NCBI GenBank assembly: GCA_001314865.1
Contig: LJZR01000009.1
Location: 62,001 to 126,000 of the forward strand
Origin: Phormidesmis priestleyi Ana
GTDB taxonomy: Bacteria; Cyanobacteriota; Cyanobacteriia; Phormidesmidales; Phormidesmidaceae
DNA length: 64,000 nucleotides
Reading direction: 5' to 3'
Both the position numbers and the translations under genes were made by a program. Each line of letters opens with the position of its first letter. The first letter of the stretch is position 1. The notes beneath the pieces are model-generated. The model was not told the DNA's origin. It saw only the letters and a list, made by a program, of their open reading frames with translations, and searched no databases. Of the stretch, positions 1 through 6,639 are shown piece by piece.

Positions 1-783
1 GTTAGTGAAATTGTCAACCTTGCGCCCGATGACCATGCGCCTTATGTCGGCCGCTCAGCCTTTGCTCATAAGGGCGGCATCCATATCAGCGCCGTTGCCC
101 GAAACCCCAAAACCTACGAGCATATATGCCCCGAAGCGATTGGCAACCGTCGCCATATTGTGGTCTCTAGCTCTTCTGGGGCTAGTACTGTGTTGGCTAA
201 GGCCAAAAGCTACAATCTTGAGCTTAAAAAAGACGACCCGGTGATGCGCCAAATCATCAACGAAGTCAAGGAATTAGAGAGTAAAGGCTATCAGTTTGAA
301 GCGGCTGAGGCCAGCTTTGAACTGTTGATGCTCAAAGCGCTGGGTAAACATCAGCCGCTGTTTCAGCTCAGAGGATTTGAGGTTAGCTACGATGTTTTAC
401 AGTCAGATGTGCAGTGCAACATCGGGGCGCGGGCGACCGTTAAGGTGTCAGTGCAGGGCAAAGACATCCTAGAAGTGGCTGAGTGTATGGGGCCGGTTTC
501 TGCTTTAGACAAGGCTTTACGAAAAGCGCTGGTGAAGTTTTACCCGGTGATTGATCGCTTTTATCTAACGGACTATAAGGTTCGTATTCTCAATAGTGAG
601 GCTGGGACAGCGGCCAATATTCGGGTGCTAGTAGAGTCGAGCAATGGCGATCAGCGCTGGTCAACGATTGGGGTATCAGTCAATATTTTAGAGGCGTCTT
701 ATCAGGCGGTTGCGGCGGGTATTGTGTATGGCTTGTATCGTGATTCTCTCTCGACCCAGCGATCGCACTTAGTCGAGGTGTAG
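1..783 (+). CDS. cimA: Citramalate synthase, C-terminal part (partial at window start)
   Basis: The frame is open from base 1 and gives about 260 residues, so the N-terminal catalytic TIM barrel lies outside the window. What remains reads as the end of the barrel (GRSAFAHKGGIHISA) followed by the regulatory domain shared by 2-isopropylmalate and citramalate synthases. The opening VSEIVNLAPDDHAPYVGRSA and the C-terminal block with ALRKALVKFYP resemble the citramalate synthase (CimA, TIGR00977) branch more than LeuA. These enzymes condense pyruvate or a 2-oxoacid with acetyl-CoA in isoleucine or leucine synthesis; the regulatory domain normally binds the end-product amino acid. A palindromic terminator-like sequence follows about 50 bases downstream. 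The family is sure; CimA rather than LeuA is likely. Confidence 0.88.
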   Translation, partial: VSEIVNLAPDDHAPYVGRSAFAHKGGIHISAVARNPKTYEHICPEAIGNRRHIVVSSSSGASTVLAKAKSYNLELKKDDPVMRQIINEVKELESKGYQFEAAEASFELLMLKALGKHQPLFQLRGFEVSYDVLQSDVQCNIGARATVKVSVQGKDILEVAECMGPVSALDKALRKALVKFYPVIDRFYLTDYKVRILNSEAGTAANIRVLVESSNGDQRWSTIGVSVNILEASYQAVAAGIVYGLYRDSLSTQRSHLVEV

Positions 784-833
784 AGAGGTGTAGAGAGGCG
801 TAGATCAAAACGGGTTAGAAAGGTGTAGACCAA

Positions 834-855
834 AAAAGGGGCGATCGCCCCTTTT
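834..855. terminator. Palindromic terminator-like hairpin built around a HIP1 site
   Basis: Perfect 22-base palindrome with AAAAGGGG and CCCCTTTT arms flanking CGATCG. It lies about 50 bases after the cimA stop, and the T-run makes it a plausible intrinsic terminator for cimA. As a palindrome it could act on both strands, including the converging gene that ends at 936. Confidence 0.55.
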
Positions 856-877
856 CTCTGAATCTATTTTTAGATTA

Positions 878-913
878 GATCTGTTTCTGGATCTGTTTCT
901 GGATCTGTTTCCA
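878..913. repeat. Three-copy 12-bp tandem repeat (GATCTGTTTCTG)
   Basis: Two identical copies and a third differing in its last two bases, just beyond the end of the LPGHRP-repeat gene. One of many short tandem duplications in this window. Confidence 0.8.
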
Positions 914-935
914 GCTATTTCTGACTACAAAATAG

Positions 936-1373
936 TCAGTCCAGATAACCCATCAAAGTGTAGGGATCATCAATATCATTGCTAGCAATGGGGCGATGAC
1001 CGGGCAAAGTGTCCAAATCAGAAATTTCTAAGGTGCTCACGGCAACCGGACGATGACCGGGCAAAGAATCAGTCGTAGAAATTTCAAATAGGCTAGACAT
1101 AATAGGTCGCATACCCGCTGATGAAAGCGAATCGACAACGTCCATATTACTCAGGGAAATAGGCCGGTGGTTGGGCAAAGAGTCTGACTCGAATACGCGC
1201 GTATGATCGGCTAGCTCTATAATTTCGTTCTTAGAAGCTCTGACTAACCCACCTTTTTCAGCGGTGTCTTCGGTCTTCTTTTGGGCAGCCGGTGAGTCTA
1301 CAGTCGTCGTTTTTTTGCGAGTGCGGGCACTTGAGGTGCTCTTATCGGTGCCGTTTTCGTTGCTAGTGCTCAT
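936..1373 (-). CDS. LPGHRP-repeat protein, unknown function
   Basis: About 145 residues. The longest frame starts at 1421, but the ATG at 1371-1373 is preceded by GAGAAGG at a good distance and starts the natural MSTSNENGTDK sequence, so it is preferred. The N-terminal third is Ser/Thr/Lys-rich and looks disordered. The C-terminal two thirds hold four copies of a roughly 19-residue unit: LPNHRPIS, then a degenerate MRPIMSS copy, then LPGHRPVAVS and LPGHRPIAS, each followed by a hydrophobic/acidic stretch ending in D. There is no signal peptide or membrane segment. I recognise no enzymatic domain. Repeated HRP motifs separated by acidic linkers could be docking motifs for a partner or a multi-core peptide precursor; neither is shown. 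It converges on cimA and diverges from ssrA. Confidence 0.75.
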   Translation of the reverse strand: MSTSNENGTDKSTSSARTRKKTTTVDSPAAQKKTEDTAEKGGLVRASKNEIIELADHTRVFESDSLPNHRPISLSNMDVVDSLSSAGMRPIMSSLFEISTTDSLPGHRPVAVSTLEISDLDTLPGHRPIASNDIDDPYTLMGYLD

Positions 1374-1435
1374 TATTAAGTTGACCTTCTCTCTATTAGC
1401 GGAACCCATGCCAAGCACCACTCATCACAGCTGCC

Positions 1436-1520
1436 TAAGTTCAAGTACCTAAGTTCAAGTGCTTAAGTTCAAGCAACCTTTAAGCGACTGACCTTTAAGC
1501 GACTGACCTTTAGGCGACTG
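1436..1520. repeat. Two tandem-repeat blocks upstream of ssrA
   Basis: TAAGTTCAAG occurs three times with a 14-base period (1436, 1450, 1464). It is followed directly by three 15-base units ACCTTTAAGCGACTG (1476, 1491, 1506; the last has one change). They lie in the roughly 350-base spacer between the repeat-protein gene and ssrA. No other feature is visible there; an ssrA promoter must lie between about 1530 and 1726 but I could not assign one. Confidence 0.8.
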
Positions 1521-1726
1521 TAGGTGATTATCTGCGTGGCTTCTAATACTATTAAGAAAATATTATAGGTTAAAATCTGTCCCATTCAGTTTACGAAAGG
1601 TGATGACAGCTATAAAAAGAGCTGCTAATTGTGGGCAGCAATACTTATCAACCGCTATAATTGGATTACCCCAAAAAGGGTACTTAGAGGTTGTTTCTTA
1701 AAGGTTCTACCGACTGAGTTCTACAG

Positions 1727-2118
1727 GGGGCTGAAACGGTTTCGACGTTTTAACGAAAGTCGTATTGTGATTCAGGTCAAGAGTGAGTCTACTCTTGTAA
1801 ATAAAGGCTCAAACTTAAAGATACATGCAAACGACATCGTACCTTTTGCTCGTAAGCGCGCTCTTGTAGCTGCCGCCTAACAACCTCTTATAGGTTCGAG
1901 CGTCTGAGCTGTGACTCCGTTAATCAGTTCGGACTAAACCCCCAACGGGTGCTCTGGCAAACTTTCTTCGGTGGGTGCGCCAGCTAAGACTTTCACTGAA
2001 GCATCCTGTTTCCGGGACAATGGAAAACTCCCGCCTTGAGGATTAGAAAGGCTATACCTGTGAACGAGTGATACGTGATTACTTAGAGCGGACACGGGTT
2101 CGACTCCCGTCAGCTCCA
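1727..2118 (+). ncRNA. ssrA: Transfer-messenger RNA (tmRNA)
   Basis: One-piece tmRNA of about 392 nt that, with SmpB, rescues stalled ribosomes and tags the nascent chain for proteolysis. The 5' end GGGGCTG pairs with CAGCTCC at 2111-2117 to form the acceptor stem, with A2118 as discriminator; CCA is not encoded. The 5' side carries the conserved GAAACGGTTTCGACG. The 3' side has a tRNA-like T arm (ACGGGTTCGACTCCCGT). The tag reading frame resumes at GCA 1827-1829 and ends at TAA 1878-1880, giving ANDIVPFARKRALVAAA, clearly related to cyanobacterial tags of the ANNIVPFARK type. The order (tag frame, pseudoknot region, tRNA-like 3' end) is that of a normal, not permuted, tmRNA. The open frames crossing this gene are not proteins. 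Confidence 0.96.
1827..1880 (+). other. tmRNA proteolysis-tag reading frame
   Basis: Resume codon GCA then AAC GAC ATC and so on to TAA; encodes ANDIVPFARKRALVAAA. The Ala-rich hydrophobic end matches the ClpXP/ClpAP-type degradation signal expected of ssrA tags. Compared with the usual ANNIVPFAR cyanobacterial start, Asn3 is Asp here. Confidence 0.92.
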
Positions 2119-2201
2119 TTAGAGATGGCTAGTAAGTGGAGAATCGCTAGTAAGCCTACTAGTAGAGGCTTCATAAAATAGAGGCTCCATAAAAACAGTA
2201 C

Positions 2202-2246
2202 AAAAACGAAAGGGGAGGCAAGATAATTGCTTCCCCTTTCGTTTTT
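2202..2246. terminator. Bidirectional intrinsic terminator between ssrA and mraY
   Basis: Twenty-base arms (AAAAACGAAAGGGGAGGCAA and its near-perfect complement, one G-T pair) around the loop GATAA, flanked by A- and T-runs. It sits between the 3' ends of ssrA and mraY, so it can stop transcription from both sides. Confidence 0.9.
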
Positions 2247-2298
2247 ATTGTTTGGTTTGTCTGATGTTTGTCCGGGTTTTGGCTTAAAAAATAGAGCC

Positions 2299-3435
2299 TT
2301 AGCTCAGTGTGCTAATGGCCGCAGTCGCGAGAAGGGCACTGATGATATAGAACACACTAACCACCTGCAATTCTGACCAGCCAGACAGCTCAAAATGATG
2401 ATGCAAAGGAGCCATTTTGAAGAGACGTTTGCCTTTGCCATCTGGGCCTTTGGTGGCCTTGTAGTAGCCTACCTGAAGAATCACAGAGAGCGTTTCGGCA
2501 AAGAATAGTAGGGTAACGATGAGCAGCCCAAACAGGTTGCCGCTAAGAATACCAACGGCTGCCAGTGCTCCGCCGAGAGCGAGGGAGCCCGTGTCTCCCA
2601 TAAAGACCTTGGCTGGGTTGCGGTTATGAACTAAAAAGCCTAGGCAAGCTCCGCTAAGGGATGCGCAAAAGACCATGAGGTCGGGGTGAGTCGGTGCAAC
2701 TAAAACGCTGAGGCCAAAGAGTGCGATCGCGCCCGCTCCGCCCATGAGTCCATCTACACCATCTGTTAAATTCGTGGCATTGCTCTCGGCCACCAACACA
2801 AAACCTGCCAGCGGCCAAAACAAAAAGCCTAAAGGCAACACCAGCCCAAAAGGCAGGGCAACGGCGGTAATATCGATAGCTGCTTCGAGGCCTTTTGAAG
2901 TTCCGACCTCTGAGGTTCCAGTTAGGGTCATTGCCCACAGGCAAAATGCGATCGCAAAGCTTACCTGTAGCATCAGCTTCATTTTGGGTGAAATACCCTT
3001 GTTAGAGCGCTGACGCATGACCTGCCAGTCGTCTAGCCAACCGATCCCGGCATAAGCCAGCGTGAGTAAGCTAACCGCCACGACCGGCACAGAAAAGCTT
3101 GTCCAAACAAGGGCTACAAATACCGCTGCGGGGATAAAGAAAATTCCGCCCATTGTGGGTGTGCCCGCTTTTTTAAGATGAGCACGAGGCCCATCTTCTC
3201 GAATAAACTGAGCGGCTTTGAGCTGCCGCAAAATAGGTATCACCGCGCCGCCAGCGAATGCTGACAAGCCCGCACTGATGATGAGTGGTAGGGCAATATC
3301 TGCTGCACCCCACGCTAAGGGTCTGCCTGCTGCAATGTCTAACCCGATAGCTGCTACAAGCAAGCAACTCGCTAAAATAGCGGAGAGTTTAATTCCTGAC
3401 AGACCTACTGACTTTGATGAAAACCTGGCATCCAC
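2299..3435 (-). CDS. mraY: Phospho-N-acetylmuramoyl-pentapeptide transferase
   Basis: A 378-residue polytopic membrane enzyme that transfers phospho-MurNAc-pentapeptide from UDP to undecaprenyl phosphate, making lipid I on the inner face of the cytoplasmic membrane. Family motifs are all present: GPRAHLKKAGTPTMGG near the N terminus, the DD pair in GWLDDW, NATNLTDGVDGLMGG, FMGDTGSLALGG and PLHHHFE near the C terminus. Length fits the family. It stands alone, away from a mur/fts cluster. Its product is used by the lipid II pathway that also needs murJ, found at 17.2 kb. Identity is sure. Confidence 0.97.
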   Translation of the reverse strand: MDARFSSKSVGLSGIKLSAILASCLLVAAIGLDIAAGRPLAWGAADIALPLIISAGLSAFAGGAVIPILRQLKAAQFIREDGPRAHLKKAGTPTMGGIFFIPAAVFVALVWTSFSVPVVAVSLLTLAYAGIGWLDDWQVMRQRSNKGISPKMKLMLQVSFAIAFCLWAMTLTGTSEVGTSKGLEAAIDITAVALPFGLVLPLGFLFWPLAGFVLVAESNATNLTDGVDGLMGGAGAIALFGLSVLVAPTHPDLMVFCASLSGACLGFLVHNRNPAKVFMGDTGSLALGGALAAVGILSGNLFGLLIVTLLFFAETLSVILQVGYYKATKGPDGKGKRLFKMAPLHHHFELSGWSELQVVSVFYIISALLATAAISTLS

Positions 3436-4083
3436 GACGTTATCCCTTCACTTACCACACACCTTTCCCATATTTCACTGAAGCTTTACAGAGCACAAAA
3501 ACTTTTTTTAAAGAGGTTGCAAGCTACTAGCTTCAATGCTTTCGCTTGAGTGGGAGTCTCAAGCGGCATAGCGCTATTCATTGACGAGCCATTGACGAGA
3601 GTAAGTGTAAATACTCTTATGTAAATACTGACTCCCCTAATTGGACCAGATTTTGTAACGTTATCCTAAGAGATATACGAAACATTTAAGAAAATAAAGT
3701 GTTGCGCCGGATCTATCAGCATTTTTCAGCATTTTCAGCCTAATTGCTTTATTTTGGCCTAACACTTAGTCTGGCATCCCAAGTTAATCCATCAGAAAAG
3801 CGAAACGCTTTTCTGAGTACCGTCTTCCTCCGTGAAACCTATTTAATAAAGGCTTCGTTAAAGCTTTGACTGTGACTTGACTATGACTTGACTACTGCTT
3901 GCTTGACTATTAACTATTCAACGACTAGCTATTCAACGAGTGATGTTTGGCTAATAGCTGCTGCGCAATGTAGCAGTTGGCTGCCTTTATTTCAACATCA
4001 ATGGCTGATGGCTCGAATCCTAAAATAAATCGCAAGTCGTTCCTAGAGACATTCCCAAAGGGGTTGCCAAGGTTTACGAAGTG
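3436..4083. other. Gene-free spacer between mraY and the DUF3134 gene
   Basis: About 650 bases with no credible coding frame. It must hold the mraY promoter (minus strand). A perfect hairpin is listed separately at 3792-3816. Several near-repeats of TTGACTATGACTTGACTA type are seen around 3868-3912. Nothing else recognised. Confidence 0.6.
3792..3816. terminator. Perfect 11-bp hairpin with AAA loop
   Basis: TCAGAAAAGCG / CGCTTTTCTGA around AAA. No T-run follows on either strand, and the nearest upstream gene on the minus strand ends 270 bases away. It is a terminator candidate for the DUF3134 transcript or some other structured element. Confidence 0.4.
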
Positions 4084-4353
4084 CTAGTCGATGTCGTCGT
4101 CTACGTCGTCTACATCGTCATCCAGCGACATTTCATCATCATCATCCACGTCGTCGTCTTTGTCTTCGTTCCCCATGAGGTCGGCGAGTTCTTCGGGTTC
4201 GGGTTCGTCGCCTATGCTGTCAATGGGTTCTCTAGCGATGAGTCTGCCGGTGCCTTCTAGCCAGTTAAGAATGGAAGAATCTTGCTGGAGGGGAATGACG
4301 TCGGCGGGCTGATCCCGAGGGATTTGACGAACGGAGGGATTATAGTTGCTCAT
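4084..4353 (-). CDS. DUF3134 family protein with Asp-rich tail
   Basis: 89 residues. The N-terminal half (MSNYNPSVRQIPRDQPADVI, then SSILNWLEGTGRL) matches the small cyanobacterial DUF3134 family. The C-terminal third is almost pure Asp/Glu (DDDVDDDDEMSLDDDVDD type), which makes the protein very acidic and probably disordered there. No signal peptide or membrane segment. Function is unknown for the family. It diverges from the PAP/fibrillin gene at 4771. Confidence 0.85.
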   Translation of the reverse strand: MSNYNPSVRQIPRDQPADVIPLQQDSSILNWLEGTGRLIAREPIDSIGDEPEPEELADLMGNEDKDDDVDDDDEMSLDDDVDDVDDDID

Positions 4354-4612
4354 ACGGTGCGCTGTTGGTGGCTCTTATTTGGTGGCTCTTAATAGCCTTC
4401 TAATAGTCTTAGGCTGGGTTATCTTAGGCTGGATTAACCCCTGAAAATCTCTATCTATCTGACAAGGCGTCTGACAGGGATCTACCAGTATATTCTTTAG
4501 ATGGTTGGCTATGGCCGTACCATAGAAAATCTATACTGCGACAGTAGGACTAGATGTTTCTTAGACATGTTTCTTAGACTAAGGTTTCCTGACTGCGGGC
4601 GCTGCAATAACG

Positions 4613-4642
4613 ATAATCATCTTGAGGTTTCAGGATGATTAT
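4613..4642. promoter_or_regulatory. Strong stem-loop in the divergent DUF3134 / PAP spacer
   Basis: ATAATCATCTTGA pairs with TCAGGATGATTAT (13 bp, one G-T pair) around the loop GGTT. It lacks a T-run, and it lies between two divergent genes about 130 bases before the PAP start and 260 before the DUF3134 start. An operator dyad or a 5'-UTR hairpin is more likely than a terminator. The rest of the 417-base spacer (4354-4770) shows nothing recognisable. Confidence 0.5.
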
Positions 4643-4770
4643 GCAATTAATTTACAGTCCCACCGCATTAATTACACCGAATCGTGAATCATGTCAATCT
4701 CTGCGATATGTTTCTTTTGGTTCCTTGTTTGATCCCCTGATTAATCTCCTGAGTAGAGCGTTCGTTAAAC

Positions 4771-5388
4771 ATGCTGAGCAAAAGTGACTTAAGAAATGCG
4801 ATCGCCTCAAAAAACCGCGGGCTATCGGCTAATGCAGACGACCGTCAGGTGATTGCCAGCCTTGTAGCTCGACTTGAAGACCTTAATCCAACGGCTGAGC
4901 CTTTGTCTGCGGTGGATCTGCTAGCGGGTGACTGGCGGTTGCTCTACACCACTAGTCAGGAGCTATTGGGTATTGATCGGTTCCCCGTTGCCCAGCTCGG
5001 TGATATCTATCAGTGTATTCGGCCTAAGTGCGATCGCATCTATAACATCGCTGAGATCAAAAGCCTGCCTTTTTGCGAAGCGGTGGTGTCGGTGGTTGCT
5101 AGCTTTGAGCCGGCTAAGAATGAGGAGGGTGACAGTGAGTTTTCTACGCGGCGGGTTAATGTGAAGTTCAACCGGGGGGTGGTTGGCTTGCAGCGATCGC
5201 TAGGCTATCAGTCGCCTGCCCAGTACATTGAAAAGCTGGCGTCTACCAAAAAGTTGGGACTTTTTCAGGGATTGGATTTTGAGATCAATTCAGATCGTCA
5301 GCAAGGCTGGCTGGAGATCACCTATCTCGATCATGATCTGCGGATTGGTCGGGGCAACCAAGGCAGTTTGTTTGTGCTGACGAAGTAG
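4771..5388 (+). CDS. PAP/fibrillin family protein (plastoglobulin-like)
   Basis: 205 residues. LLAGDWRLLYTTSQELLGIDRFP and the later YLDHDLRIGRGNQGSLFVL are hallmark segments of the PAP/fibrillin domain (PF04755), the family of plastid lipid-associated proteins. Members are lipocalin-like and associate with thylakoids or plastoglobules, with roles in photoprotection and plastoquinone or carotenoid storage; the specific role here is not shown. No signal peptide. The ATG is the only good start. A HIP1-type GCGATCGC overlaps the early codons. Confidence 0.88.
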   Translation: MLSKSDLRNAIASKNRGLSANADDRQVIASLVARLEDLNPTAEPLSAVDLLAGDWRLLYTTSQELLGIDRFPVAQLGDIYQCIRPKCDRIYNIAEIKSLPFCEAVVSVVASFEPAKNEEGDSEFSTRRVNVKFNRGVVGLQRSLGYQSPAQYIEKLASTKKLGLFQGLDFEINSDRQQGWLEITYLDHDLRIGRGNQGSLFVLTK

Positions 5389-5480
5389 CGCTATTTGCTA
5401 TTTATAGCTATCTACCTACAGGCTATCTACCTACAGCTTTTAGAGTCTTTTTTTAGAATTTTTAATGAGGAATCTTTAGA

Positions 5481-6431
5481 ATGCTGCCGCTTTCGCAAAG
5501 CCATCTCACCCTACTTGATGCCTGTGAGCGTAAGTATCAGTATGTTTTTTTGGAGGCGCTCTCAGGGCCAGCGACCTACGAGCAGCAGCTCACTACTCAA
5601 TGGGGTAGCCGATTTCATTTACTCATGCAGCAGCGGGCGTTGGACTTACCCGTAGAGGTCATGGTCGGGGCGAATGCAGAAATGTCTGATAGCCTAGCAG
5701 CCCTAGCTGAGAGTGCGCCAGAGGTGTTTGCGCATTTGCCCGAAACCGCTGGAAAGGCAGCGAGTGAATCGGCCAGTGAATCGGCCAGTAAATCAGCTGA
5801 CAAAACGGTGGTTGATGAGGTGACGTTTAGCCAAAGCGAGCATCGGCGGCGGCTGGCATTTAACGGCTATTTGCTGACGGTAATATATGACTTATTAGTA
5901 ATAGACTCACGAAGCGCTGTTGATCAAGCTTCGCAAAATGGTGATGGTTACCAGGGTCAAATTTTTGATTGGAAAACCCATCAGCGATCGCCCCGTAAAG
6001 AATGGCTAAAAAACGATTGGCAAACGCGTCTGTATCTATACGTACTGTGTGAAACCACAGACCTACGGCCCGATCAGATTTCGATGACCTACTGGTTTGT
6101 AAGGTTAGCAGAGGAGAACCAACCAGGATTTTATCGGTTTGACTATAGCGAAAAGCAGCATCAGGCGACTCATCAAGACCTGCTGCGATTAACCAACCGG
6201 CTGACCCAGTTGCTAAAGTTGGCTGAGTCGGCGGCTGATTTTCCTAAGGTGGCTATCGAGAAAGGGCTTTGCGATCGCTGTCCTTTCAATGTGCGTTGCG
6301 ATCGCGCTTCACTCGCTGCACCCACTGCGCCCACTGCGCCTACTGCGATCGCCTTGTCACCCGATCCTCATCAGTTACTACAGACCGCTAGTCAGCTTAC
6401 CGCCGATACCGTCGAGGAAATTCCTTGGTAG
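5481..6431 (+). CDS. PD-(D/E)XK nuclease family protein (RecB/Cas4-like)
   Basis: 316 residues. The N terminus LPLSQSHLTLLDACERKYQY resembles the opening of RecB-like nuclease domains. The core motif GQIFDWKTHQR gives the D-x-K pair, followed by the helix with QTRLYLYVLCE (QhxxY motif). Near the C terminus CDRCPFNVRC, with a Cys further upstream (KGLCDRC), could complete a 4Fe-4S cluster site as in Cas4/AddB-type enzymes. An in-frame duplication (ESASESASKSADK) lies near residue 95. AATGAGG precedes the ATG. No cas or add genes are nearby, so a stand-alone DNA repair nuclease is more likely than a CRISPR role. Confidence 0.82.
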   Translation: MLPLSQSHLTLLDACERKYQYVFLEALSGPATYEQQLTTQWGSRFHLLMQQRALDLPVEVMVGANAEMSDSLAALAESAPEVFAHLPETAGKAASESASESASKSADKTVVDEVTFSQSEHRRRLAFNGYLLTVIYDLLVIDSRSAVDQASQNGDGYQGQIFDWKTHQRSPRKEWLKNDWQTRLYLYVLCETTDLRPDQISMTYWFVRLAEENQPGFYRFDYSEKQHQATHQDLLRLTNRLTQLLKLAESAADFPKVAIEKGLCDRCPFNVRCDRASLAAPTAPTAPTAIALSPDPHQLLQTASQLTADTVEEIPW

Positions 6432-6639
6432 TTAAGCTAGCCAGTCGTCAAGCCAGTCGTCAAGCCAGTCGTCAAGTTAGCCAGTCGTCAAGCTAGCTAG
6501 CCGCTGAAATTGCCGACTTAGCGGCAGATTTATTGCAGATGGCGCTTGCGATCACCTGAAGCGTTATGCTTTATGAACTTAAACCTCGCCCGGTCATCTA
6601 GGCCGTTGGTTGGCCGCTACTGCCGCTCACCTATATTTT

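Noticed and set aside
834-855. Palindrome as a restriction or recombination site
   Set aside because: It is a HIP1 octamer with extended GC and A/T arms after a gene end; a terminator explains it better.
1629-1880. Plus-strand 83-codon open frame
   Set aside because: It crosses the 5' half of the tmRNA and ends at the tag stop codon; only its last 17 codons are translated, as the tmRNA tag.
1934-2119. Minus-strand 61-codon frame
   Set aside because: Antisense to the 3' structured part of tmRNA; no protein features.
5481-6431. Cas4 of a CRISPR system
   Set aside because: Nuclease motifs fit the wider PD-(D/E)XK group, and there are no cas genes or arrays nearby.
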